This document shows, one piece after another, positions 52,006 to 60,679 of a stretch of DNA of 64,000 nt (position 1 is the stretch's first letter; each line of letters opens with the position of its first letter). The position numbers and the translations under genes are program-made. This DNA comes from an uncultured Pelagibacteraceae bacterium. GTDB taxonomy: Bacteria; Pseudomonadota; Alphaproteobacteria; Pelagibacterales; Pelagibacteraceae. The notes below the pieces were generated by a model. The model was not told the DNA's origin, did no database searches, and worked only from the letters and a program-made list of their open reading frames with translations. The DNA lies in NCBI GenBank assembly GCA_902555585.1, contig CACDSY010000003.1, positions 124,001-188,000 on the forward strand, read 5' to 3'.

Positions 52006-53337
52006 TTAAAAACCTAAACTTTTACCCATTATTTTATCTGGCAACCAAGTAACTATTTCAGGAAAAATACACAAAATTAATATAGCTAGAGCCATAATTA
52101 TCATAAATGGTATAGATCCCTTTAATATTTCTGACAGACTTACGTCTGGTGTAATGCCTTTGATTATATAAAGATTTAATCCAACAGGTGGGGTAATAAG
52201 ACCAATTTCCATATTTATGGTAAATACAATTGCAAACCAATAAGGGTCGAAGCCCAAAGTAGTTATAACTGGTAGCAATATCGCTGAAGTCATCACAATA
52301 ACTGCTACTGGTGGTAAAAAGAAACCTGCAATTAAGAGAAAAATATTAATTAAAATAAATACTACCCATTTGTTTGAACTTAGCTCTACCATGCTTTGAG
52401 CTAATGATTGAGTTACATAAAGCTGTGATAATGTGAACGCAAATAGATAAGATGCAGCGATGATAAACATTATCATCACACTTTCTTTCATAGATACTTT
52501 AACAATATTCCAGATTTTTTTTGGTTGATAAATTTTATAAACTACAGCAATTAATACAAAAACTAAAAAAGCTCCAACACCAGATGCTTCTGAGGGTGTG
52601 GCCACTCCACCATACAAAACATAAAGAACACCAGCTATGATTGCTAAGAAAGGTAAAATTCTTGGCAAGACTTCAATTTTTTCTTTAAAAGTTGGAGGTG
52701 TTCTGTTTTTTAAGGCTTTTGCTGAATCTTTATCAATAAAATAACTATGTATGAGAGCCCATATAGCAAACATACCTGCTAACATAAATCCAGGTATCAA
52801 GCCACTTAAGAATAATCTTCCAATTGATGTTCCTGTTGCAATTCCATAAACAATCAAAACAATACTTGGAGGAATTAAAACTCCTAGCGTACCACCAGCT
52901 GCTATTGTTCCTGTTGCAATTTGATCTGAATACCCTCTTTTTCTCATCTCAGGTATACCCATGGTTCCAATTGCTGCACATGTTGCAGGACTTGATCCAC
53001 TTAAAGCTGCAAATATGGAACAAGCACCTATATTAGAAATTACTAATCCACCTGGCACTCTCCAAAGCCATCTATCTAATCCTGTATATAGATCTTTTCC
53101 TGCTGGTGAGTTGGCAACTGCCATTCCCATTAAAATAAACATAGGAATTGAAAGCAAAACAAACGAGTTTAGTCCTGCATAAAATGTTTCTGCAAAAACA
53201 TCTAACATTTGAAAACCTTCAAATGCAACTAACAATGTTATAGAGACAAAGCTCAAACCAAATGCAATTGGTATTCCAGAAAATAAAACTACTAAAGTAA
53301 AAACAGCAACGATGATTGCTATTAATAATGGATCCAT
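52006..53337 (-). CDS. TRAP transporter large permease (DctM type)
   Basis: The 443-residue product has about twelve hydrophobic segments and DctM-family motifs such as SIPMFILMGMAVANSPAGKDLY (about 62-83), ALSGSSPATCAAIGTMGIPEM (about 112-132) and ITPPVGLNLYIIKGI (about 385-399). It is the ion-coupled channel subunit of a TRAP importer. The start overlaps the dctQ end by one base. Confidence 0.95.
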   Translation of the reverse strand: MDPLLIAIIVAVFTLVVLFSGIPIAFGLSFVSITLLVAFEGFQMLDVFAETFYAGLNSFVLLSIPMFILMGMAVANSPAGKDLYTGLDRWLWRVPGGLVISNIGACSIFAALSGSSPATCAAIGTMGIPEMRKRGYSDQIATGTIAAGGTLGVLIPPSIVLIVYGIATGTSIGRLFLSGLIPGFMLAGMFAIWALIHSYFIDKDSAKALKNRTPPTFKEKIEVLPRILPFLAIIAGVLYVLYGGVATPSEASGVGAFLVFVLIAVVYKIYQPKKIWNIVKVSMKESVMIMFIIAASYLFAFTLSQLYVTQSLAQSMVELSSNKWVVFILINIFLLIAGFFLPPVAVIVMTSAILLPVITTLGFDPYWFAIVFTINMEIGLITPPVGLNLYIIKGITPDVSLSEILKGSIPFMIIMALAILILCIFPEIVTWLPDKIMGKSLGF

Positions 53338-53831
53338 TAGTAACCACCTTCCTCGTCGATAAGTTTAATTATTTCGGCAATATATTGAAGGATCATTAAG
53401 GCTGCCCCAATCATCATTGAAGAATAAGGTATCCATAAAGGAGGATCCCAAACAGTTCCTGTTGAATAGTTTTTTGTAAACGCTTCCTCAACCATTAAAT
53501 ATCCAAAATAAAATAAGATTAAAAAAAATAATAAACTTATTAGTGATGTGAAAATTTTAAGTCTAAGAATGTTTTTCTTTGATAAAAAGTCATAAATCCA
53601 TTCCATGCTAACATGTGCTTTTTCACTTAAAACATACGCGCTTCCTATAAAAGTTGAAGCAACTAAAAGCATTGTCACTAGCTCTGTTTGCCAAGTGATT
53701 GCTCTTTGAAAGAAATATCTTTCAAAAACCAACTCTACAATAACCAAGATCGATAGTAGCAGAGCTAAAACAGCAAAAGCACCGCATGCTTGTGAGCTAA
53801 AGTTACAGAATTTTAAATATTTTTGTTTCAT
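53337..53831 (-). CDS. TRAP transporter small permease (DctQ type)
   Basis: The 164-residue product has four hydrophobic segments and a DctQ-like VFERYFFQRAITWQTELVTMLL region (about 32-53). It joins DctM and the periplasmic receptor into a TRAP complex. Its ATG immediately follows the hairpin and U-run that separate it from the receptor gene, and no Shine-Dalgarno sequence is present. Confidence 0.9.
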   Translation of the reverse strand: MKQKYLKFCNFSSQACGAFAVLALLLSILVIVELVFERYFFQRAITWQTELVTMLLVASTFIGSAYVLSEKAHVSMEWIYDFLSKKNILRLKIFTSLISLLFFLILFYFGYLMVEEAFTKNYSTGTVWDPPLWIPYSSMMIGAALMILQYIAEIIKLIDEEGGY

Positions 53832-53867
53832 AAAAAAAACCCCTATTTAATATTTTAAATAGGGGTT
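53832..53867 (-). terminator. Hairpin plus U-run between dctP and dctQ
   Basis: A perfect 13-bp stem (AACCCCTATTTAA / TTAAATAGGGGTT, 4-nt loop) is followed on the minus strand by eight T residues, two of which pair in the stem. The T-run abuts the dctQ ATG. As an in-operon terminator it would raise the amount of receptor mRNA over permease mRNA. Confidence 0.88.
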
Positions 53868-53881
53868 CTTTATATATCTTT

Positions 53882-54892
53882 TTATTTAACTGCTAAAGCC
53901 ATTTCCATTAGCTTATCGCCACCTGGAACTTTTTCAGCGAATGCTTTGTGTGAAGATTGTTTAGCAATCTCAACCCAAGCTGCATGGTCGTTTGCATCCA
54001 TATATACTAATTTCACTCCTGCTGCTTTATAAGCGTCTTCAAATTTTTTATCTAAATTTTCAACTTGCGCAGTCATATATTTTTCAGCAACTTTACCAGC
54101 TTTCATTAAAGCATCTTGTTGTTTTGAATTTAATTTATCAAAGCTCATTTTTGACATCAAAATTGGCTCATACATAAACCACAATCCAAACTTTCCTGGA
54201 GGTGTTGCGCAGCTTACTTGTTCATAAATTTTGTAACTTACAAAACTTCCTGAGCTAGTATTTGCACCAGTTAAAACTCCTGTTTGCAACCCAGTGTAAA
54301 TCTCAGATGAAGGCATACTTTGAATACCCGCTCCAGCTGCTTCTAACATTTGGTTAAATGCTTTACCAGCTGCTCTCATTACTTGTCCTTTAGCATCTGA
54401 TGGATTTTTAATACATTTTGACTTAGATGCAAAACCACCACCAAGCCAAGCATCAGATAGAACAACAACACCAGCATCATTTATAATTCTCTTAATTTCA
54501 GTCATCATTGGACCCTTATTAAATCTTAGTGCATGGTCATGATTTTTAACTGTTCCTGGCATTAAAGTTGCATCAAATTCTGGATGGAATTTAGATGCAT
54601 ACGCTAATGGAAATGCTGAAATATCCAACTGACCAGTTGTCATTGGTTTCCACTGCTCTTTAGGTTTATATAATGATTTTGCTGGATAAATTCTAATATC
54701 TAAATCTACTCCCGCTTTTTTAACTTCATCTGCAATTATTTGAACCATTTCATGTCTTGGATCATAAGAACCATCTGCTCTAGGTGTTCCAGGCCATTGG
54801 TGACTTGCTTTTAATGTCACAGCATATGCTGATCCAATTAATGAGAAAGCTAAAAATAATGTTGTGAAATAAAAACTTATTTTTTTTAACAT
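53882..54892 (-). CDS. TRAP transporter periplasmic solute receptor (DctP type)
   Basis: The 336-residue product has a signal peptide (ending FSLIGSAYA at about 24) and DctP-family features: LKASHQWPGTPRADG at the mature start, VMRAAGKAFNQMLEAAGAG (about 165-183) and PSSEIYTGLQTGVLTGANT (about 186-204). A good ribosome site (AGAGGGG) precedes the ATG. The adjacent malonyl-CoA decarboxylase and divergent CoA transferase suggest a malonate-type ligand. Confidence 0.93.
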   Translation of the reverse strand: MLKKISFYFTTLFLAFSLIGSAYAVTLKASHQWPGTPRADGSYDPRHEMVQIIADEVKKAGVDLDIRIYPAKSLYKPKEQWKPMTTGQLDISAFPLAYASKFHPEFDATLMPGTVKNHDHALRFNKGPMMTEIKRIINDAGVVVLSDAWLGGGFASKSKCIKNPSDAKGQVMRAAGKAFNQMLEAAGAGIQSMPSSEIYTGLQTGVLTGANTSSGSFVSYKIYEQVSCATPPGKFGLWFMYEPILMSKMSFDKLNSKQQDALMKAGKVAEKYMTAQVENLDKKFEDAYKAAGVKLVYMDANDHAAWVEIAKQSSHKAFAEKVPGGDKLMEMALAVK

Positions 54893-54980
54893 GTTTTCCC
54901 CTCTTTATATTAATTTAATAAGTATATTAAATTGAACTTATGAGTAAGAGTCAATATAAGGAAATGTCATATATTTTATT

Positions 54981-56123
54981 ATGGATGGACCACTAAAAAA
55001 TTTATTAGTTGTTGATTTAACAAGGGTTTTAGTAGGACCTTATTGCACTATGATACTCTCAGATTTAGGTGCGAGAGTTATAAAAATTGAAGCACCTGAG
55101 ACAGGTGATGATTCTAGAAAATTTGGACCCTTTGTGAAAGATTACTCAGCTTACTTTATGTCATTGAATAGAGGAAAAGAAAGCATTGCATTGAATTTAA
55201 AAAATGAAGATGACAAAAAAATATTTGAAAAAATATTGTCTAAAGCAGATATTTTAGTAGAAAATTTTAAACCTGGTACTTTAGAAAAATGGGGGTTTGG
55301 TTGGAAAGATGTAAGTAAAAAGTACCCTAAATTAATTTATGCATCAGCATCTGGTTTTGGACAAACGGGACCTTTAAAAGAGCTCCCAGCATATGACATG
55401 GTCGTCCAAGGTATGGGAGGCTTGATGAGTGTAACTGGCCATCCAAATTCAGAACCAACAAGGGTTGGAACTTCTATTGGTGATATTACTGCTGGTCTAT
55501 TTACAGCAATTGGAATTAATGCAGCTTTATACGATAGACAAAAAACTGGCAAGGGGGCTTTTATAGATGTCTCAATGTTAGATTGCCAAATAGCAATTTT
55601 AGAAAATGCAATTGCAAGATATCTTTCCAAAAATGAAATTCCAGGACCAATGGGTTCAAGACATCCATCTATTGCTCCCTTTGAGGCTTTTAAAACAAAA
55701 GATAGCTACATAATTATTGCTGCAGGAAATGATAAACTTTTTGCAAAACTTTGTGATGTATTAAAAATTCCTGAAGTTTCAAATGATGAAAGATTTAATT
55801 CTAACTCATTAAGATGTGAAAACATGGATCAATTAAAAGAAATTTTTGAAAAACAATTAAATTCAAAAACTACTAATGAATGGGTAAAAGAAATGGAAGC
55901 ATTGAAAATTCCATGTGGACCAATTTTTAATATAAAGCAAGCTGTAGAAAATCCTCAAGTTCAAGAAAGAAATATGATTGTAAAATCACACCATAAAATT
56001 ATTGGTGAATTTAAATCTGCAGGAAATCCAATCAAAATGTCTACATATAAAGATGAAAATACAAGAGGTGATATTCCTGATTTAGATGAGCACAGGGAAA
56101 AAATAATAAAAGAATTTAGCTGA
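54981..56123 (+). CDS. Family III CoA transferase (CaiB/BaiF type)
   Basis: The 380-residue product has VVDLTRVLVGPYCTMILSDLG (about 10-30), IKIEAPETGDDSR, FIDVSMLDCQIAILENA (about 194-210, with the nucleophilic Asp) and GPIFNIKQAVENPQ. It moves CoA between carboxylic acids. It is divergent from the TRAP receptor by 88 bp, so the two probably share control, and could activate the imported acid (possibly malonate) before decarboxylation. Oxalate or succinate-type substrates remain possible. Confidence 0.88.
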   Translation: MDGPLKNLLVVDLTRVLVGPYCTMILSDLGARVIKIEAPETGDDSRKFGPFVKDYSAYFMSLNRGKESIALNLKNEDDKKIFEKILSKADILVENFKPGTLEKWGFGWKDVSKKYPKLIYASASGFGQTGPLKELPAYDMVVQGMGGLMSVTGHPNSEPTRVGTSIGDITAGLFTAIGINAALYDRQKTGKGAFIDVSMLDCQIAILENAIARYLSKNEIPGPMGSRHPSIAPFEAFKTKDSYIIIAAGNDKLFAKLCDVLKIPEVSNDERFNSNSLRCENMDQLKEIFEKQLNSKTTNEWVKEMEALKIPCGPIFNIKQAVENPQVQERNMIVKSHHKIIGEFKSAGNPIKMSTYKDENTRGDIPDLDEHREKIIKEFS

Positions 56124-56124
56124 T

Positions 56125-56643
56125 TTATTCTTGGTTTTCTGTTTCGTCAGATACAGTATCTTCTTGATCTTTCATTTCGTCTAATGAAACATCAGTCTCT
56201 TCTTCTTGTGTGTCTTCAACAGGTTCAGATGAAGGTTGTTCAGCTGTATTTTGTAACTCTGCTAAATCATCTTTAGAAACTTGAATTTTTTCTGGAATTT
56301 TTCTAGCTCTTTTAGATGGAAGGATTGGTACACCACTTTTTGAAATCTCACCTTTGTAAAGATTTTCAAAATCGTCACCAATATCATCTTCGTCCTCTGA
56401 GGCGTCATCAATTTGCTCAACATGCTTTCTTAATTTATAGACCGCTGCATCAGTTAAATCTGGAACTTTAATTGTTTCTTCAGCAATTTCTCTTAATGCT
56501 ATGACAGTATTTTTGTCATTATCTCTATCTAAAGTAGGTTCTAATCCAGAATTAAGTTGAGTTGCTCTTTCCTTTGCAACAAGTACTAATTCATAAGGAC
56601 TATCAACTTTATCAATACAATCTTCAACTGTAACTCTTGCCAT
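56125..56643 (-). CDS. rpoZ: RNA polymerase omega subunit with long acidic tail
   Basis: Omega assists folding of the beta-prime subunit. The 172-residue product begins [20 protein letters not shown], the invariant omega start, with the conserved [10 protein letters not shown]-like helix near residue 53. Residues 80-172 form an extension rich in Asp and Glu, for example [12 protein letters not shown]. Typical omegas are about 70-135 residues. An upstream in-frame ATG at 56742 would overlap the MFS gene and adds an unrelated hydrophobic stretch, so I use 56643. Confidence 0.92.
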   Translation of the reverse strand: MARVTVEDCIDKVDSPYELVLVAKERATQLNSGLEPTLDRDNDKNTVIALREIAEETIKVPDLTDAAVYKLRKHVEQIDDASEDEDDIGDDFENLYKGEISKSGVPILPSKRARKIPEKIQVSKDDLAELQNTAEQPSSEPVEDTQEEETDVSLDEMKDQEDTVSDETENQE

Positions 56644-56684
56644 GGCGGTTAGATACACCTCGATTATAAAAAAATCAAGCAGTA

Positions 56685-57893
56685 TTAGAGATAAACTGGA
56701 TTTAATTTTTTTCGTATAGTGAAAAGTAAGGCTATAGAGCATGCTATAACAATTGCTGCAATAAATGCGATTTTTTCAATTGAAAATCCAGCATCTATAA
56801 AAAAACCAAACAATGCTGTACCAAAAGCAGTTGCAAATACCATTAAAGCTGTAGTCAAAGCTTTAATAGATCCAATATATTTTACACCGTAAATTTCTGC
56901 CCATGTTGATGATCCTAATAAATTAGCTAGACCATTTGATATTCCTACTAATCCAAGAAATAAAAAAGCAGTTAGTGGAGCATCAAAATATATGATCACT
57001 AAAGTTCCTAAAAATAATGGAATATTCATATAGATTAGTAATTTTCTACTTGTAAACTTATCAATTAAATAACCAGCAACAACTAAAGTAATTACAGAAA
57101 AAATTGAGTAAGACATAAAAGATTGTGCAATTGTATATTCACCCCACCCTTTTGAATTAGTGACAAATGATTGATATACAAATACTCCAGTTGCTATCCA
57201 AGGCATAGCCAACATATTTAATGAAATAATGTAAAACCTATAATCCTGAAGAACTTCAATTCTTTTCCAGTTTTTAATATTGTCCTCTTTTAAATTTTCA
57301 TTTTGATTGCTCTCTCTAGTATCTAATTTCACATCTTTAACTAAAATGTAAGATGCTAAAGGTAGGCAAATTAAAACTATTAAAGAAAAGATTACCCATA
57401 AATCTTGCCAAATAATCATTGTTAAAAGGTAAACAATTAATACAGGCATTATAAATTCTGCTGAAGATAGACCAAACCAAATAATACTTAACGCTTTACC
57501 TCTAGATTTTGTAAAATATCTTGAAATAGTAGTTGAAGCTGTGTGAGACATTAATCCTTGCCCAGAGAATCTCATTAAAAAAATTGCAACAAATAAAAAA
57601 GCTACTGATGATGTTTTGGAAAAGAAAAAAGAGGAAAAAGATAAAAGTATCGTAACAAAGATTGCAAATTTTATCACATTTACATCATCAATTTTTTTTC
57701 CAATCCAAATAAGAAGCAAACTACTAAATAGAGTTGCAGATGCATAAATCGTGCCAAATTGTCCATGTGTTATAGAAAGAGTTTCTCTTATACTAGAATT
57801 AAAAAGTCCTATAAAAAAACTCTGTCCAAAACACGAAAAAAATGTAAATATAAATCCAAAAATAATTACTTTTAAACTTAAACTTTTAAACAT
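56685..57893 (-). CDS. MFS transporter
   Basis: The 402-residue product has twelve hydrophobic segments in two halves and MFS-like loops, such as [11 protein letters not shown] after the second span and [17 protein letters not shown] in the fourth region. The N-terminal [25 protein letters not shown] resembles the oxalate/formate antiporter-like group. The substrate is unknown. It is divergent from the 3-hydroxyisobutyrate dehydrogenase-like gene by only 11 bp. Confidence 0.85.
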   Translation of the reverse strand: MFKSLSLKVIIFGFIFTFFSCFGQSFFIGLFNSSIRETLSITHGQFGTIYASATLFSSLLLIWIGKKIDDVNVIKFAIFVTILLSFSSFFFSKTSSVAFLFVAIFLMRFSGQGLMSHTASTTISRYFTKSRGKALSIIWFGLSSAEFIMPVLIVYLLTMIIWQDLWVIFSLIVLICLPLASYILVKDVKLDTRESNQNENLKEDNIKNWKRIEVLQDYRFYIISLNMLAMPWIATGVFVYQSFVTNSKGWGEYTIAQSFMSYSIFSVITLVVAGYLIDKFTSRKLLIYMNIPLFLGTLVIIYFDAPLTAFLFLGLVGISNGLANLLGSSTWAEIYGVKYIGSIKALTTALMVFATAFGTALFGFFIDAGFSIEKIAFIAAIVIACSIALLFTIRKKLNPVYL

Positions 57894-57904
57894 ATAAATA
57901 ATTT

Positions 57905-58780
57905 ATGACTTGTAATGTTGCTTTCATAGGTCTCGGGGTAATGGGTTATCCAATGGCTGGATATATATCAAAAGCTGGGCATAATGTAAGTGTTTTTAAT
58001 AGAACAACTGCAAAAGCTGAAAAATGGATTTCTGAATATAAAGGTAAAATGGCTTCAACACCAAAAGAAGCTGCAGAAGGTGCTGATTTTATTTTTACTT
58101 GCGTAGGTAACGATGAGGATTTGAAACAAGTTACTTTAGGTGAAAATGGATTATTTCATAGCGCTAAAGAAGGTTCTATATATGTAGATAATTCAACTGT
58201 GTCTGCAGAAGTATCTAGAGAACTTTATAATAAAGCAAAAGAAAAAGGTTTTGCTTTTTTAGATGCACCAATTTCTGGCGGTCAATCTGGGGCTGAAGGT
58301 GGAATTTTAACAGTTATGGTCGGTGGTGATGAAGAAGCTTTTAAAAAAGCTGAACCAGTAATTGATTGCTATAGCAAAAAAGTAAAATTAATTGGTTCAT
58401 CAGGAAGTGGTCAACTTACGAAAATGATGAATCAAATGTGTATTGCAGGAGTTGTTCAAGGTTTATCAGAGGCTATAAATTTTGGAATAAACGCTGGTTT
58501 AGATATTGATAAAGTAATGGAAACTATATCAAAAGGAGCAGCACAATCTTGGCAGATGGAAAACAGATATAAAACTATGGTTGAAGACAAATTTGATTAT
58601 GGTTTTGCAGTTGATTGGATGAGAAAAGATTTAAAGATTGTAATTGAAGAAGCAAAAAGAAATGGTTCACCAGTCCCGATTACTGAAATAGTTGATGAGT
58701 ACTACGCCGATGTTCAAAAAATGGGTGGTAATCGATGGGATAGCTCTAGTTTAATTGCTAGACTCAAAAAAAAGAAATAA
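57905..58780 (+). CDS. NAD(P)-dependent beta-hydroxyacid dehydrogenase (3-hydroxyisobutyrate dehydrogenase-like)
   Basis: The 291-residue product has the Rossmann motif FIGLGVMGYPMAGYISKAGH (about 8-27), the substrate-binding LDAPISGGQSGAEGG (about 121-135), the catalytic Lys in GQLTKMMNQM (about 170-179) and the C-terminal helical domain. Close relatives reduce or oxidise 3-hydroxyisobutyrate, tartronate semialdehyde or similar compounds. The neighbouring MFS gene offers no clear substrate. Confidence 0.88.
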   Translation: MTCNVAFIGLGVMGYPMAGYISKAGHNVSVFNRTTAKAEKWISEYKGKMASTPKEAAEGADFIFTCVGNDEDLKQVTLGENGLFHSAKEGSIYVDNSTVSAEVSRELYNKAKEKGFAFLDAPISGGQSGAEGGILTVMVGGDEEAFKKAEPVIDCYSKKVKLIGSSGSGQLTKMMNQMCIAGVVQGLSEAINFGINAGLDIDKVMETISKGAAQSWQMENRYKTMVEDKFDYGFAVDWMRKDLKIVIEEAKRNGSPVPITEIVDEYYADVQKMGGNRWDSSSLIARLKKKK

Positions 58781-58784
58781 ATCA

Positions 58785-59390
58785 ATGTCAAATGCTGTCC
58801 CATACTATGAGGACTTTTCTGAAATAAAGAAAAAAATATGGTCGATGCTTGATGATGCAGTGACTAATAGATCATCACCTTTTCGAATTCCAGTTTTTGT
58901 TTGTGGAGATCAGTCAGACTTTGATGGAAGAATTGTTGTTCTTAGAAAATCTGACCAATCAAATAATCTTCTTCAGTTTCATAGCGATATACGATCTGAC
59001 AAAATTCCAAAATTAAAAAAAAATAAAAATGCTGCACTGATCTTTTACGATAAAGAAGAAAAAATTCAGCTACGTGTTAAAGTTAATTGCATAGTCAATC
59101 ATGATAATGAGATAACTAAACAATCATGGTTAAAAACAGCTCATGTAAGTAGAAAATGCTATTTAGTAAATAATGGTCCAGGAACAGAAATGGAAGAGCC
59201 GAGCTCAGGTTTAAGTGAAGACATTGAAAAATCAGGCTTTACTATGGAGCAAAGTGAGGAAGGTTATAAAAACTTTACTGTAATTCAATGTAATATTGAA
59301 AGTATTGAGTGGCTTTATCTTGCAGCAAAAGGTCATAGAAGAGCAAGATTTGATATTTCAAATAATAAACAAAACTGGCTAGTCCCATAA
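58785..59390 (+). CDS. Pyridoxamine 5'-phosphate oxidase-like FMN-binding protein
   Basis: The 201-residue product has a split-barrel flavin-binding pattern: RIVVLRKSDQSNNLLQFHSDI (about 45-65) followed by RSDKIPKLKKNKNAALIFYDK and KVNCIV strands, and IEWLYLAAKGHRRARFD at the C-terminus. The family includes general FMN reductases and PNPOx. An earlier in-frame start lies inside the upstream gene; the ATG at 58785 begins MSNAVPYY and leaves a 4-bp gap, so it is preferred. Confidence 0.8.
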   Translation: MSNAVPYYEDFSEIKKKIWSMLDDAVTNRSSPFRIPVFVCGDQSDFDGRIVVLRKSDQSNNLLQFHSDIRSDKIPKLKKNKNAALIFYDKEEKIQLRVKVNCIVNHDNEITKQSWLKTAHVSRKCYLVNNGPGTEMEEPSSGLSEDIEKSGFTMEQSEEGYKNFTVIQCNIESIEWLYLAAKGHRRARFDISNNKQNWLVP

Positions 59391-59391
59391 A

Positions 59392-59592
59392 ATGCTAAGT
59401 GGATTTATTATTGCTGTAGCGCTTGTTTTAGGAGGATTGGCAGTAATGAGGTTTGGTATTTTTCAAATCAGAAAATTTAAAAAAGGAGAAACTAAAGTCA
59501 CAAAAAAAGTTAGTGAGCAAATAGCTTTTATAATATTTTTTGTAATTATTTTAGGATTAATAATTTATTCTGTTGATGATTTATTGTTTTAA
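59392..59592 (+). CDS. Small two-span membrane protein
   Basis: The 66-residue product has two hydrophobic helices (GFIIAVALVLGGLAVMRFGIF and IAFIIFFVIILGLIIY) joined by a basic loop with GETKVTKK. It starts one base after the previous stop and its end overlaps the convergent carbonic-anhydrase-like gene by four bases. The function is unknown. Confidence 0.6.
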   Translation: MLSGFIIAVALVLGGLAVMRFGIFQIRKFKKGETKVTKKVSEQIAFIIFFVIILGLIIYSVDDLLF

Positions 59593-60101
59593 AAAACTGA
59601 TTTAGAGTATTTTTTCCAGTTTTCTTGATATCTGACAGCATTTTGCTTTACTGCTTCAATTTCATCTTCTGTCAATTGACGAATTACTTTTCCAGGCGAG
59701 CCCACTACTAAGGAGTTATCTGGAATTTCTTTATTTTCTGTAATTAATGATTTAGCTCCAATGATACAATTTTTTCCAATTTTTGCTTTATTGAGAACTA
59801 CAGCCCCAATACCAATTAAAGAATTGTCATCAATTGTGCAGCCATGCAGCATTACTAAATGACCTATGGTTACATTCTTTCCAATTTTTAAAGGATATCC
59901 TGGATCAGTATGCAAAACACTTCCGTCTTGAACATTTGATCCTTCTCCTAAATGAATATTTTCTATATCACCTCTTAACGTTGCATTAAACCAGACGCTA
60001 GAGTTTTTTTCTAATGTTACGTCGCCTATTATGACAGCATTAGGTGCTACCCAATTTTCGCCAAGGTTTTTTGGTTTTTTACCTTTTAAATCGTAAAACA
60101 T
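59589..60101 (-). CDS. Gamma-class carbonic anhydrase-like protein
   Basis: The 170-residue left-handed beta-helix protein has hexapeptide repeats throughout (IGDVTLEKNSSVWFNATLRGD near residue 30). The three zinc-site His residues are in LHTDPGYPL, IGHLVMLHGC. It resembles YrdA/PaaY/CaiE, some of which are active carbonic anhydrases. It is divergent from the thioredoxin-like gene by 20 bp. Confidence 0.88.
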   Translation of the reverse strand: MFYDLKGKKPKNLGENWVAPNAVIIGDVTLEKNSSVWFNATLRGDIENIHLGEGSNVQDGSVLHTDPGYPLKIGKNVTIGHLVMLHGCTIDDNSLIGIGAVVLNKAKIGKNCIIGAKSLITENKEIPDNSLVVGSPGKVIRQLTEDEIEAVKQNAVRYQENWKKYSKSVF

Positions 60102-60121
60102 AAATTATATAGTATTTTAAC

Positions 60122-60673
60122 ATGGCATTAACTAAAACACCAATTTGTGACTTTGGTAAAAAAGCTGATAACTTTGAACTTAAATCTATAGACAATAAAA
60201 TAATTTCACTAAATGACGCAAAGGGTGAAAATGGAACACTAATAATGTTTATCTGTAACCACTGTCCATATGTATTAGCTGTCATAAATAATGTTGTCGA
60301 AGATTGTAAAGAATTAGAAAATGAAGGAATCAAATCTATAGCAATAATGTCTAATGACCCAAGTAGATATGAAGAAGATTCATTTGATAACATGATTAAA
60401 TTTTCAAAAAATAATGATTTTAATTTTCCATATTTAATCGACGAAACGCAAGAAGTGGCTAAAACCTATGGTGCAGTCTGTACTCCAGATTTTTTTGGTT
60501 TTAATAAAGATCTTGAACTTCAATACAGAGGAAGAATTAGAGAATTAAAAAATTTAAAACCAATAGAAAGTGGAGATAGCGAACTTAAAAATGCTATGAA
60601 AATGATTGCAAAAACTAACAATGGTCCAAATGAACAATTTCCTAGTATGGGCTGTAGTATTAAATGGTTTTAA
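60122..60673 (+). CDS. Thioredoxin-like protein with CNHC motif
   Basis: The 183-residue product has a peroxiredoxin/thioredoxin fold start (DNFELKSIDNKIISLNDAKGE) and a CxxC motif in LIMFICNHCPYVLAV (about 41-55), followed by TYGAVCTPDFFGFNKD (about 117-132) with the cis-Pro region. It is probably a cytoplasmic redox protein since no signal is present. The third Cys (CTPD) could form a second pair. Confidence 0.85.
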   Translation: MALTKTPICDFGKKADNFELKSIDNKIISLNDAKGENGTLIMFICNHCPYVLAVINNVVEDCKELENEGIKSIAIMSNDPSRYEEDSFDNMIKFSKNNDFNFPYLIDETQEVAKTYGAVCTPDFFGFNKDLELQYRGRIRELKNLKPIESGDSELKNAMKMIAKTNNGPNEQFPSMGCSIKWF

Positions 60674-60679
60674 TAATTA

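Noticed and set aside
56125-56742. Longer start for the omega subunit
   Set aside because: The extension overlaps the MFS gene and is hydrophobic, unlike any omega; MARVTVEDC at 56643 is the conserved start.
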